Assembly (NCBI GenBank): GCA_013368375.1 | Contig: JAACJP010000018.1 | Coordinates: 372,001 to 436,000 of the forward strand | DNA from: Tricholomella constricta | Lineage: Eukaryota; Basidiomycota; Agaricomycetes; Agaricales; Lyophyllaceae | Direction: 5' to 3' | DNA length: 64,000 nucleotides | Shown here: positions 33,908 through 46,767 of the stretch, piece after piece | Numbering within the stretch: position 1 is the stretch's first letter | How the letters are laid out: each line of letters opens with the position of its first letter | The notes under the pieces: generated by a model | The model's database searches: none | What the model saw: only the letters and a program-made list of their open reading frames with translations | What the model was told of the DNA's origin: nothing | Position numbers and translations under genes: made by a program

Positions 33908-35040
33908 AAGGTGAGGCCATCAAGCTCCCTCCTTTTTAGCGTCACTCAATTCATACCCGCACTCGTGAGTGATTCTTCTTGTCCCAGGGCTACAAATGAC
34001 TGACCTTGATGTCTAAGCGTACCCCAAACTGCCAGATTTTGAGAGATTTACATCTCTGTTTTTTTTTTACTTACTCTGGTTTCTCTTCAGTGGGAGGAAG
34101 AATTGGAGTGATGTCATTTCTGATTTCTAACCGAAAACTGCGGCTCCCCGTCTGCGTTTGATCTGCTACTTTCGCGCTGTCGCGTCTTCTTTTTCGTTAT
34201 GCTCTTCAGTGTTCTCAACACCACGCATGACCCATTGCAAGTGCAATGGCATTCCATCATCATCGACGTCAGGACATGCTCAAAGGAACTTTCCCTTCAT
34301 TCTGGTGAACCCTCGTTCCGAGTCCTTCCATCTCTTCTCTTCTCATCCCGCTTCGTTCCGTAAATACGAATTACAGACATATGGATATGCATATGCACGA
34401 TGATCGTTTCCTAGCTTGATGTTGATGTCATGTCGTACCCCAAATCTTTCCCGCTTCTCTGGATAGGCCCTGTCGTAGGAACTCACCCCCACCCTTCATC
34501 TTTATCCTTCTAGCTAGGGAAAACCACAATGCCGAATCGTCATCACCTCTCTATAGTGATCGTCAGCCCATCTCTTGACTGCGACTCTCTCAGCCGTCCA
34601 TTTTGCACCCTACAACAGGCTTTCTGACAGCCTACACACAGAACTGGCATGAAGCCGATCTTGCCCGTCACTATCACTATCTAAAACCCTCAATCTGAAT
34701 TCCCTCCAGCCGCAGCCGTGTGTACAGACGATCACCTTTCCCCCTTTCCCCTTCGCCCGATCCACGATCCACGTCCACGATCGCGAATATCGTTCACACC
34801 TGCGTTTGGTATTTTATCGCTCGAGACGAAGAGCCTCCATTAACTCAAGGAAAGTTGTCACGCGGTCGAACGGACGGACTCGCCTCTCCTTCACACGAAC
34901 TTCCGAGATCTACCCGGGCCGCAGGAACATGAACGTTCCTATACCTTTCATCCCGTCACATGTGGGCATTCTGGATTGTGCGTTCAGCGCAAACGCTGAT
35001 GACTCACTGACACCCACCTCTTCATCGTTCCCGGAGATTC
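33908..35040 (+). repeat. Tandem unit 4
   Basis: Begins GTGAGGCCATCAAGCTCC, a more diverged copy of the F-box gene end. It contains the landmarks at 34017, 34131 and 34858 and ends at a TCGTTCCCGGAGATTC segment similar to the end of unit 2. About 1.1 kb. No coding frame is conserved among the four units. Confidence 0.85.
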
Positions 35041-36543
35041 ACCTTCACCGTGGTGGGCATAGGCAACCCCATTCCAACCTTAAACGCTCAACGCCTCCAC
35101 ACACAAATGCCAGTGACAGACGCTCGACGGTTCTCTGTTACATGTGGTGTGGCCATTTCCATCAGCCTGTAGCAGCAAGCGGCAAACTTCGAATACATCC
35201 ACGAATCATCATCAGTCTCGTGAACTCTGTTGCCCAACCCTGAAAGCTAACAGCAACGTCTCGACGAGCCGATTTCTCCGCTCACCAGAACACGTGGAAC
35301 GCCCTTGACAGATCCCGACCCCAGATGACTCGGATTCCATTCACATTGCCCAAAGCTCACTGTCAGTCTGTCCTGTCACCCTAACGTCGTTCTTATTCTT
35401 CTTCTTCTTATTCTTCTTATTTTAACCGGGGTCCGACCCTCACACCCCGTCTCCGATGCGTGAGGCGAGGCACGTTTCACGACGTGTGGATAATTAACGC
35501 ACCCGCACCCTCCCGACCGACCGACCGCCTTTGTGTTTATCGTGTGCTACAAACGATCCTCCCTGGGAGAATCCGTGCCTTTCATGGTTTCTTCTTTAGA
35601 TTTGTACACTGTAGCCCTCACCGGCACAGGGTCTCGATCCGCGCCCACACTGTTCCACAGGAGTCAATAAAGATGGGACCCACAAACGAAACCTTAGCGC
35701 CCCCAAATTTGTCGATACAGCGTTAGTGCGAGCTTCGCGATTCCTCACGAGTCAAGGACTCCCTTTGATATTTCCTTTCTGGGGCTCACCTTCCTGGCCG
35801 GCCATGGTCATGGGAGCCTCGAATCTACGAATGCTAGCTTTTTCGGCATGGTGTCAAGTCGCCTCTTTTTTGTCTATTCAAACACTCCTTATACGTCGGC
35901 CTCTGGCAGAGTGGGATGAGACCTCGGTGCGTGAGGTTTTCAGCCTCGATTCAACTCCCGACTAACGCTTTTTATGCTAGTAAGGATCCTATCCTAGTCA
36001 TCGGAGTATTGCTCCTTCTACATATTCTTTGATTTAACATACATTAAAAATCCCCTGTCCTACTACTTTGGAAAAAGAGTCTCCGTCTTCTTTCACTCAG
36101 ATACGCTTCAAGGTCTTTTACAGCGTCCAACCACAGCACTTCGAAAAGTCCTTGCACGTGTTATCCAATCTGATAATCCTTACTAACAAGCGGGCATTTC
36201 CGCTGTCTAGAAACTCTTCTTCGCTAGCGATATCAACTTGAATGATCTTACTGGAACCCTTGTGCGGCAACTGAGATATGTCGCTTCGACCTTGTATTCT
36301 AACATCTGGCTGGCGTCTGGGCTTTTGGCGCTCACAACATCTATTGCTCTCGAGCTGTGCACAGCATCTCACCGAAATCCAGCATCGCCACATCGACATG
36401 ACTTGAAAGCTTCCATTTGCTGTGCGAACCATTCGCTGATCTAGCGCCTCGTGCTTTCCTGTTATCTCAATCCTCGTGTCTCTTCAACACTCCGGTCTGC
36501 GACGAAATCTCCTACTTCCTGTTCCCTAGCCTAGACCCCCTCG
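35041..36543. other. Stretch without a recognised gene; TTC/TTA microsatellite
   Basis: A pyrimidine-rich simple repeat of TTC and TTA triplets occupies 35391-35424. A 104-codon minus-strand frame at 36118-36432 has protein-like composition near its end (SGNARLLVRIIRLDN) but no family is recognised. Confidence 0.4.
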
Positions 36544-37760
36544 ATGGCGGCGCCATCGAAGCCCCTCTGGATGCAACACGGAGGGTGGTACGCGCCCATA
36601 GATGACTTGTCGAGACCTTGGGTCGGCAGTCCTGAATTGGATAAACCAGACACTGCGCCATATCTGTTCATTCCATCCGCCACATCTCTCAGAAAACAAC
36701 AGCAAAGGACGACTTCAAAGTCTGAACTGGTGGCCAGAGCACCGAACACGCCGACCGCATCTCGGAAGAAGCGTAGACGGCTGGTGATCTCCCGCGCTCT
36801 GCATAGGTTAGCGGACATGATCGGTGAGTGCCTTCCAGTGGCTATTGATATTCAAACTGATGATGATTCATTCAGCTAGAGTACCTGAGGATGAGTTTCG
36901 GAAGCAGCCTAGGTCCGAAAGGAACTCACGAACGGAGGAGGTGGCGCTACGAGAATGGAAGGCCTGGGGATATTATGCTTATCCGAAACTACATGGTCAC
37001 TATATCAGAAACTTCCGTAAGCCCAAGCTTTCCTTGTGCACATTTCAATCTGGGTTTTAAGAAGGTTACCATCCTTCCAGCACCAGACAAGGATATCCCG
37101 CCGTCACTTGACGTCGAGCAGGTTTTTGAGAGCCTCAAGGACGAGAGGAACGTTCTGCATCCCGAGAGATGGGTTCGCGGTCTCCAGCACCCAGCTCTTC
37201 CTCCGCGTCCCAAGCGATGGTTAGATCATAAAAAGGGTGACCCCCTTCCTTTCCCTTGGGAATGCCAGCTCAATCCTTTTTTGCAACATATCACATTCGG
37301 TCGGCCCCACCTGGACTGGGACATTTCGGAACCCTCAGCCGAGTGCTACATGGGGCGAACTGACAGCAAAGGTTTGATTCCGTTGTCGAGGGCAGATAAA
37401 GCCCAGCCCGCCACATACCCCTTTGTCACACACATGTACATCAACGCCATCGCGGAGGATCCGTACCCGGACCAATTCTGGCCTTTCTACGTGGTCAACG
37501 AGAACGGGATCACAGTTAAAGACGTCCTCGATAAGGTCTACGAGAACTTCCAACAGTATCTTAGTTTGGTGGAATTTCAGTCGTGGGAAGGGAGTTATCA
37601 TAAGCAGAATGCGGCTAGAATTGCTTTTGAGGTGCGGTGGGGTCATACGCGGGGCCAGCAGGCGCGTCGCCTCGACGTCCTTGGTACACATTGCATGTTC
37701 AGAGGCTTGGAGCCCCATCCTAACCGTGAAGGATGGACAATGTTCGTTGGACTGGCATGA
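36544..37760 (+). CDS. DUF6699-type basidiomycete protein, 366 aa, three exons
   Basis: Exons 36544-36823, 36876-37016 and 37081-37760 are joined by introns of 52 and 64 nt (GTGAGT...CAG and GTAAGC...CAG) that preserve the frame. The C-terminal half has PWECQLNPFLQH, WDISEPSAECYMG, a TYPFVTHMYI segment and ends LDVLGTHCMFRGLEPHPNRE. I associate this pattern with the DUF6699 family, which is widespread in agaricomycetes and of unknown function. The N-terminal 90 residues are low-complexity and basic. No signal peptide or membrane segment is seen. The family name is from memory and should be treated as probable. Confidence 0.75.
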
Positions 37761-40700
37761 TCCTTTGGACAGACATACTACAGCTCTCTCCCATGCTGCC
37801 TCATGCACCCCTTTCATACACACACAGTCTCCCGGCCACATACTTCATATGGTCATCGTTCGAGACATACTTTCAATCTCGTTCACACTCTGCATCTCTC
37901 GATCCAGATCATCATCATCATCATTGTATATCGTGTTTTGCATTATTCAGTCACATCCTCTCACCACCTGACATTCACCCAGTCAATTCAGCATTTTTCT
38001 TTCGAACAAGTATTCAACCATCTCATCTCCACTATCTATCGCCAGCAGAGCAATGATGCTGAACTTTTGGAGTCAATCGTAAGATTTACGTCCACATCGT
38101 CTTGAACTCCCTCTCAAACTCTACCGTCGCCCCACTGACAATCTTATATACTCTCCAAACGGCCTGCAGTGGTTCTTTTTACGCCATTCTCGATAACTTG
38201 GTCAAAGGCTGCTTGAGCACCGACTTAATCGTCATCAGCATCATCATAAAGTCCTGCAGTCACATCACCCCTTCTAATTTCGTTCACCGCTGCGAGAGTC
38301 GAGGCCTGTCCATGTACGTAGAAATCGTAGAGATAGGCATTCAAGAGATGCGCTTGCTCCAGTGTTGTTTTCCAGGTGTAATTCTGCAGTGAGGGTATTG
38401 ATGCTCGTTCGGGTACAAGCCTTCCCGTAGTGGACCGTCGACGTGGCTCGAGTTTGCTGCGGACGGAGCGCGCGTATTTACAGGAACGGCAGCCGCCCTA
38501 AGGTATCCACGACAGTTTAATGCGAGATGAGGTCCAGACTTAGCGGCAGTGAAAGATTTGGGCCCAGAACTACGTTATACTCCGCGGCATAGGCTATAGC
38601 GTAACCCACGAGAATCTGCAGGATGTCATTGGATCGCGGGGTCGAGACAAGCCTCAGCATTTGGGAGAGGCGGAGAGTAATCGCGATGGATATCGTCTCC
38701 AGACCTGAGCTGTGCCCTCGAGAGCGAACACGGCAGAATTGTTATACCCATCGAGAGCCATCGCTATCGAACTTGCACGGAAAAGGATAATCACCATAGG
38801 CAGATGAGCAGGACGATGTGCCGGAGGAGTCGAGTGAATATGAGCAATTTGCTTTGAGTTCCGTGGTGAGGGAGAATACGATGGTGTTGTCAGCAAGAAC
38901 ACCGGAAAGTGGTCGTAGTAGAAGAGGATTGAAAGGCTGCCATCACTGTAGGGCCTGGATGGCTTGCGTTACTAGGACGGCCCTAGCGGCCTGATGATGA
39001 CTGGCTGACCTCTCGACTGTGTCAGGTAGATCCTGAGAACAATGCCCTATAGAAGTAGAGTGAGCATCTACAGCCTGCGACGCCATGGCCGAACGGCGCA
39101 AAAATCCTGGCTATCCACTGCCATACATTCTAGAAGGGATGTCAGTCAAAGTTTCACTCCGAGTCTGTGCTGGATGTTGGCAGCGTACTTTGCCCCAAAG
39201 ATCTGGATTCTTGGTCCCACCCAGCGAACCTTTGGGGTGCTGTGATGGCAGCGGCACGCCACCTCCTCCGGTGTACGAAATTGTTTCCTTCAGCTCCCTT
39301 CTTACCTTAAAGGTTGGAGACGAGGATTTTAACACCTTGGATGACTAGTACTTGAGGCCACTGCGATGCTGAAATTGCCTTTGCTAGAAGAGTGTTTGTT
39401 GGCACCTCTTTTCCTGCGACACAAGCGCCTGGGAGGATCCGAGAAGCGATGAAAAGATGGGTTACAGAGTGGCAAGAAATGTGAAATACGCGAAAATGGC
39501 GACTTTTCTTTCAGCAGCCGCAGTTCAAAACGAGTCAGCGGACTGTAGCGCAGTCATGTTGATGTAGCGACAGCAACGCAAAGCCTGTCTCCAAGCGGAA
39601 CATGTTTTGAATGTTAACAGACAGAAAATAGTGGTCAGTAAGCGTGAAAAGGACTGACTATGATCTTTTTGTTTGGTTGACTTAAAGCATTGACAGTACT
39701 TACGGCAGATCGATTCAGTGTTAATGACAAACCATGAGCAGAAATTTGTTAATCACGGTAGATGAGAGTCGGGGGTGTAGGGGTTCGTATGGTCGAGCGT
39801 ATTCCAGGACTGATGACCGTTGAAGGACGAGACAATGAGCTGCAGAGATGTAGATCAACTTCGTTCCAGGACTGATAATTCTTGGAGGAGAAGACAATAA
39901 ACTGCGAAGGCGTAGGGTCAAATCAATCGGAAAAGCAGGTTCATGATTAATCAAGAGACGTTGTGCTATTCCCGCAATAACACTGGTGATGCCACCGAGA
40001 GGTCGGCCTAGATTTCGAATTACCGTTCAGGTTCGGACGGTCTAAATGCATGACGAGGTTGAGCCTTGCTCTCCTCAGTTGCGCGGTAGCGCCATCAATC
40101 ACTTCAAGAAATGTCTCTGAAAGGTAGTTCCAATAGTAGACTTTTGTTCAATCGAGGACGAACGATTAGGCTGACTTCTGAGACGATATATAAATCGAAT
40201 GACCTTTAAATGACGATATGCTGCTCCTTCGAAAAGTGCAATCGAAAGGCAGCGAAAAACTAGTTTGAAGACATACATGTGTTGCATCAGAAGTCCTTCG
40301 TTGAAAATATTTGTCGAACGCTCTTCAGGTACACCGCCATCGTTAGCCATGACGAGCATCGACTGAACGAGAAAGCGAAGGATTCTAGAGAAGGAAAAAT
40401 TACGATACTGGTCGCGTCGTCGAGTCGCCGAGATCGTCAAATATGAAAACGGGAAGGCTCAGCTTCATGATATGTTGTTAAAGCAGAGCTCAAGTCAACA
40501 AATTCGGATAAGTAATGGAGCATCTCCAGTCCGCAGAGTGGCTGGGAGTCAAAAACAATCGAGTTAAAAATAGGAAACTTTGATGACGAAAACGCGAACC
40601 TCTCCAGAAAATGACTTTGACTGTTGCAAGTCTCCTCGTAATCGTCATCAGGCGAGCCCGATCTGCATGTTCCAGGGCTTTCTTTCGCAGTGAAATCCGG

Positions 40701-41484
40701 AACCTCCAAAGCCTGGGTTGGATTGTCGTCAAGGTGTGGAAATTTTCAAGGTTCATCGTTGCTCCAGTTTCACGCAAGGGACCCTGCTATAGATTTAACA
40801 GGGATATTTCGGAACACACAGGAGCGATTCTACGCGACAAGCGAACAGCCTGAGCATGACAAGTGATATCGGCAGGCAGGCAAGTCATTGAGAAGTTTTG
40901 GCAAGAATGGGTCTTAATCAGACATTAGGACTTGATACGAGCGAGCTTCGTCGTGCAAGAGCATTGAGCTCCCATTCCGGGGCCATCGATGAGGGAGTCA
41001 ACATTGAAAGTAGGAATGAACCTGTCACCAAACTGTTTTGCTGTGTTTTTGCCGGTGGCGCGGCTTGTGAATTTTCGGAACTCTCCCGCTCACTTCCAAG
41101 TTCCAACCACCTCCCGCGTACGCTCATCTCTTCCTTATGGTTTGCTCGTTATTTTTTGAAGGACTGTAGAGCATTCTGCGTACATTGTAAATGTGAGAAT
41201 TATTCCGGTATGCTTCCAGCCTCTTGGACTGAGAATCTTCAATTTAACGACTTTGTGATTTTTGACTCTTTTTTTCAGGCTCGCCGCTTGCATGCTCTTC
41301 TTGAGATGACAAGTTATGCGACGAGCTTTGTTCAAGTGGAGCTCCGTCCCGACCTGTTGAGCTTAGAGACCAAGATCAAACCGGTCCGCCTGCCGGCCCG
41401 GCCTCCTTCTCTCCCCTCTTAAGTAAATTCTCAACAAGCTCTTCTCTTATCTCCCTCATCGACCAACGCAGCAAATCCTCTACC
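37761..41484. other. 3.7-kb stretch without a recognised gene
   Basis: Short frames only. On the minus strand, 40099-40777 holds several overlapping frames with protein-like patches (for example FDSQPLCGLEMLHYLSEFVD) that could be relics of an F-box/LRR-type gene, but no continuous model can be built. An ATC triplet run lies near 37909-37923. Confidence 0.4.
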
Positions 41485-42904
41485 ATGGCCGCCCCAGTCA
41501 TTAAACTGAACAATGGCAGTGAAATTCCGGCTATCGGGTTAGGTATGTGGGAGCTGTAACTACCATCATGCTCTCTGAGGACCGATTTAACGGATTCGCC
41601 TTTTGACCCCTAAGGTACCTGGCAGTCCAAACCTGAAGAGGTGACCTCCGCGGTTTCCTATGCGTTAAAAGAGGCGGGATACAGACATATTGATTGTGCT
41701 TGGTATGTACCTGTGTTCGTTGAGCCCATCTACATCACTGTTCGCTGACCCTGTATTCACTATCAGGGGTTATGGGAACGAGAAAGACGTCGGCGCTGGC
41801 ATTCGTGCCTCTGGTGTCCCTAGGTCTGAGATTTTCGTGAGTTCATTGCGAGCGAAGTGCTTTTACGATATCTCACGTATATCATTCCAATCTAGATCAC
41901 CAGCAAGCTTTGGGGGACATGGCATTCGCGGGTGGAGGAGTGTTTGGACCAAACTCTGGCCAATCTTGGCACTGATTATCTCGATCGTGAGTATGATATG
42001 ATATTAACCAGCATCATCGGAGGTGAACGAGCCTCTCTCCAGTGTACCTTGTCCATTGGCCCGTTCCTCTTAACCCAAACGGCAACCATCCGGTCTTCCC
42101 CACAATTCCAGATGGTACTCGGGATGTCGACCGGTCGTGGAAGCTTAAAGATACATGGAAACAGATGGAGGCCGTATTGAAGAAAGGTATGTGATGCTTG
42201 CTGACCTGTCAGTGAGGGTTTTTATCATCCATCAATATCGTGCAGGAAAAGTCAAGGCAATTGGTGTATCAAATTTCTCAGAGGCAAAGCTAGAAGAGAT
42301 TCTTTCCACGGCTGAGATCGTCCCTGCTGTTGATCAGGTACAACGCTTTCTCTAACAATACGCGCAGTACTGATTTTGTTGGGCGTTAGCTCGAGCTTCA
42401 TGTTTACAATCCACAGCACAAGCTCATCGATTACCTCAAGTCAAAAGGCATTGTACCACAGGCGTATTCTCCTTTGGGTTCAACCAACTCCCCTCTTCTG
42501 ACTGACGATAAAGTCTTGGAAATTGCGAAGAAGCACTCGCTCAGCGCGTCCGACGTACTTATCGGGTACCTTGGTGCGTTTACACGTCACATTTTTTCAT
42601 TGTCATGGCACAAGGTCTCATCGTCTTTGTCCCTAGTCGCGAAAGGCTTCGTTGCGTTGCCAAAATCAGTCACGCCTTCCCGCATCGCGTCCAACCTGAC
42701 TGGTCCCTTGGCTGCCGCCCAGAAACTTGACGTTGCCGATATTGCTGATCTCGACGGCCTTGCCGCTAGTGGGAAACAGAAAAGGTTCGGCCGTACTTCA
42801 CATCTTTCGCGCTCCACAGGAAATTGACTGATCTGCGCTTTGTCAATTTTAGGTTCATCACTCCTCCCTGGCGTGCGTACCATTCACACACTCATTCTAC
42901 CTGA
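41485..42904 (+). CDS. Aldo-keto reductase, 308 aa, nine exons
   Basis: Exons: 41485-41542, 41615-41702, 41767-41836, 41896-41986, 42043-42186, 42246-42337, 42390-42573, 42637-42784 and 42853-42904; all phases agree. The catalytic tetrad is visible: D46 (HIDCAW), Y51 (GYGNE), K76 (ITSKLW) and H107 (LVHWP). The NADPH-binding end has ALPKSVTPSRIASN. The length suits the AKR family of cytosolic (alpha/beta)8 barrel enzymes, which reduce aldehydes, aldoses or uronates with NADPH. The first intron ends in TAAG rather than YAG. The neighbouring myo-inositol oxygenase, whose product is D-glucuronate, suggests glucuronate to L-gulonate reduction as one possible job; glycerol or xylose reduction is equally possible from sequence alone. 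Confidence 0.93.
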
Positions 42905-43992
42905 AACCTGAAAGTTGAATGTTGCCCGTTGACCCTTCATTTGCAGCCGTCGATCTTGGATTCGAAAACTGGCCTCCTTTCAAGAACTGAACGCGAAGTG
43001 GCGAGGGTGCGCGGGAGGTCGAAGTCCGTATTACCGAATTATATGATGTTTTTGAAGTTAAAGCACGCTGTAACGTTTTCGCATGGTTACGAACTATATA
43101 TATATACACAACGCGGTGGGGCTCCATCATCATCCATGCATCTATCACGGAATGTATCAACACTATGTCTTGAAGCGATATCCGAAAGATGACATTCACG
43201 CCAGAAACCTGGGAATCTGGCGGCAAAAGAACGTGAGTCTTCCGGCCTGCATGGAGTTGGAGTTAATTATCTTGGGAAGATAGCACGACGAGTCGCGTCA
43301 TCCTGTGGGCTGACACGGGGGCATCAAAGCCGGTGGACAGGGTGCGCGATTGGGGGCGATCCAGCGGGTCGCAAGTCTTTCGGCATCGCTTGAATGTTCC
43401 AGTGGAGATAAAACTTCAAATTACGGAGCTAGTCACGGAGTGGGAGCAACGCTCGAGGTGATGCTCATGTAATATTCAGGTAAGTTCAGTCGGTGCTTTT
43501 GACATCCACATCATAATTAGAGATAGAACTTTGCCCGCGCCGCGGCCTTCAAAAACTAAACATTAGAGCAATGACAACATGTAAGTTACAAACGCAGGGC
43601 TCAACAGGACCATGGGCCATACGGAATCAAAATTTTACAGGGCATAACTTGTAAGCGGAAGGGACCGAAGGCGGCACCAGGGTCAGGTCCCTACAAAGGA
43701 CGCAGCACGTGGCGGCTTCAGGCACATCCTTTCCATCTCAGCGATCTCCTTACCAGGCTCACATGAAACCAAAAAGTTAACGTTATTACCTCTCGCTTCG
43801 TCTTTGCGATGCCAACTGGATATGTCAATAAAGATTCCGCTGATATAGCCGGCTTTGATTGGACCACTTCCTTTCAAGTCCGAGCCATTGGCCCAGAAAA
43901 CCTTCATAAGCAAACGGGTGTTCGGTCAGGAATGGCATCGGTTTCAGCCCACTCCCTCTTCTCCTAACTTCTTGCCATAATATCTTGACTCC
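42905..43992. other. Intergenic region between aldo-keto reductase and myo-inositol oxygenase
   Basis: About 1.1 kb. A 76-codon minus-strand frame at 43683-43913 is unrecognised. Nothing else is supportable. Confidence 0.4.
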
Positions 43993-45264
43993 ATGCCGAG
44001 ATTAACTACTGCAGGTCGAGAACTCGATATCACATCAGACGCCATCGACGACGGTAAGTCCAAGCTGGATTCCATGCCAGTCGCATATTGATTATTATCT
44101 TCAGTCAACGTTCTAAAGGGGCGTCTATGGGACGAAGAGCCAAAGTTCGACGAAAGCAAAGATAAGAAGCGATTCAGAGACTATGATGCCGCGTGCGACC
44201 GCGTCAAGTCGTTTTACAAGGAGCAGCATGGTCCGAGCCGTTTGCTTCCCGTATCACCCTTTGACTTATCTACCTCATTCGTAGAAAAACAAACAGTAGA
44301 ATTTAATATTAAAGCCAGGGTCAACTTCAAGACCAAGAAGCGCGCCCGCATGGGCGTCTGGGATGCCATGGAGATGCTGAACACCTTGATCGACGAGTCA
44401 GACCCTGATGTTTGTTCCGTTGCCCTCGCCCTGCCTGCACGCGAATGACGTCAATTTAAATTTCCAGACGACTGTGTCCCAAATCGAACATCTTCTCCAG
44501 ACAGCTGAGGCTATTCGAAGGGACGGCAAGCCCGATTGGATGCAGGTTGGTCGCTCTGGAGTCTATCTGGCGCCAGCTCTTCTGAAATCACCTGCTCTTT
44601 AGGTCGCCGGTCTTGTCCATGACCTTGGGAAACTTCTACTCCTTTTTGGATCAGAGGGTCAATGGGACGTCGTTGGTGTAAGGTCTTGTCAAGTATCTGA
44701 CTGCCATGTCTTACTGACGACTGGTTTCAGGATACTTTCGGTATATTCAGTCTGATTGATCCCCCAGACTTAGCCCTCACCTCTTTTTCAGTTGTAGGCT
44801 GCAAGTTTTCCGATAAGATCATTTACCCAGACACGTTCGCCGCCAATCCAGATTCATATGATAGTGTCTATTCTACGGAGTATGGCATCTACAAACCCAA
44901 TTGCGGTCTTGATAATGTCATGTTGTCTTGGGGTCATGACGAGGTACGTTCCATCAATAGTCAACCCAAAGCCGTCACTCATTCCGTGCTATAATAGTAT
45001 CTTTACAACGTCTTCAAAGACCAGAGCACCCTCCCGGAGGAAGCACTTGCGATGATCCGATATCACAGCTTCTACCCTTGGCACCGAGAAGGCGCCTACT
45101 CACATCTCACAAACGAGAAAGACAAAAAGGTCCTTGCTGCTGTTCAGGCATTCAACCCATACGACCTGTACAGCAAAACCGATGCACCATGCAACATCCC
45201 CGAGCTCCGTCCGTACTATGAAAGACTCATAGCGAAGTTTTTCCCCCCTCTCCTTGATTGGTGA
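43993..45264 (+). CDS. miox: Myo-inositol oxygenase, 297 aa, eight exons including a 10-nt microexon
   Basis: Exons: 43993-44053, 44105-44230, 44285-44409, 44468-44545, 44603-44677, 44731-44740, 44792-44943 and 44998-45264. Every di-iron ligand of the family can be placed: H112 (IEHLLQ), H136 and D137 (LVHDLGK), H207 (WGHDE), H232 (RYHSFYPWH) and D265 (FNPYD). The [20 protein letters not shown] start and the [11 protein letters not shown] segment are also typical. The cytosolic enzyme cleaves myo-inositol with O2 to D-glucuronate. The sixth exon is only 10 nt long but is needed to keep the frame (DTF...VVGCKFSD). Length is normal for the family. Confidence 0.95.
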
Positions 45265-45566
45265 TGACGCGCTCGTCTCTCCACTGCCCAGCCGATGACT
45301 ACTTGGTATTTTTCATTCGCCTTCACTTTTTCACTTTTTATCCGTTGTAGAATATGTGCTTTTAGTATCATTTGATCTTGTTTAGAACTGCATTAGACTT
45401 CTCTTCGTAACAGTACCCTTTAGAACTTTGTAGCCCTATTAAACGTCCTTTGTGATAATTTCCAAGCCATTCTCCTTTGGATCTGATTAGATGCCGATTG
45501 TGATGAAGAGCGATAAGATTTGATGAAATGCGTAAACGTTTTCTCCACAACTCCGTTCCGACCACC

Positions 45567-46767
45567 ATGACCGATACCCTCGCCCCGGAAAGCACGCTCC
45601 CTTACCCATCTATACACAAGGATAAGAAATTTGTGGTCCTTTCCGACTGGTTGGTCTGCACAGTCCTGTTGCTAACCTCAGTTTTTCGGGTTTCACTAAC
45701 CTGCATTGATGTCCAGGGATGGCACCATCACCACTCGCGATTCTAATGACTGTGAGCAACGCCTCTAAGTTCATGCGGACATAACTTTTCCCCTGACGGC
45801 TGATTTTCCGCAGATCTAACGGATAACCTTGGTTATGGCAAGGACAAGCGAAGGGAGGGCAATTTAGAAATTCTGGCTGGTCGCGCAACTTTCAGGTGAG
45901 CAACGTAACAAGACCCAGGGATGAACCGCGCTAACTGGAATTTCCATCAGAGACGCCTTCGGGGAGATGCTGGAAAGCGTCTCAGCCGCAGGCCACACCT
46001 TCCAGGAGTGCAAGGAGATCCTGCGCAGAGGTATGATGCCCGTTCCCGTGCCTCGACTCTCCCTGACTATCGATCAGATATCAAACTCGATCCTGGATTC
46101 AAGGAATTCTATGCGTGGTGTAAAGCGAAAGATATTCCTGTCATCATCGTTTCCAGGTAAGTCTCTCGGCCATCTTTTTCATCAGGACCGGCCTAAATCA
46201 GTAGGTCCAACCCGCCACAGTGGGATGGCCCCTTTGATCCGCGCAGTGCTTTCCAATCTCGTTGGTGAGGAAGCGGCGAACGAAATTAATATTATCGCGA
46301 ACGATGTCACTGTTCATCCCGACGGCAAGTGGGAGATCCAGTTTCGCCACCCGTCCAGGTAGGCACTGTATCCGATCAGTAGGACGGCGAACAGCCTCGC
46401 TGACGACGAACATAGCGGCTTCGGACATGATAAATCGCAAGCGATTTTACCCTATCGTGATCTTACCAACCCGCCGACCCTCTTTTTCTTTGGAGATGGC
46501 GTATCAGGTTAGTTGTCTTTTTTTTAAAGATGTGGGACATTGTCGGACTAACGCTCCTCCCTTTTTTCACCCTTAGACATATCAGCGGCCAAACATGCCG
46601 ATCTGCTCTTCGTCAAGGTTAAGGGCGACGGGGAAAACGATTTGGCTTCATATTGTAATAAGGAGGGTATCAAACACGTTCTATTCGAGGATTTCTCGAA
46701 GGCGCTCCCTGTTGTTCAATCAGTTGTGACCGGGGAGAAAACTGTCGCTCAGGTCATTGGTGCCTGA
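45567..46767 (+). CDS. HAD-superfamily phosphatase, 259 aa, eight exons
   Basis: Exons: 45567-45649, 45717-45751, 45814-45895, 45951-46030, 46078-46156, 46221-46358, 46416-46507 and 46577-46767, all in phase. Motif I is SDWDGTIT with D27 and D29; motif II is in IIVSSGM; motif IV is FFGDGVSD. The layout resembles the DKMTPP-phosphatase/PHOSPHO-like subgroup, which includes fungal phosphoric monoester hydrolases; the substrate cannot be read from sequence. It starts 302 bp after the myo-inositol oxygenase stop on the same strand, so an inositol- or sugar-phosphate substrate is an attractive but unproven idea. Confidence 0.9.

Noticed and set aside
30927..35040. A CRISPR-like or satellite array
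   Set aside because: Units are 0.7-1.2 kb, diverged and unequal, and start in a gene; there are no short regular repeats with spacers.
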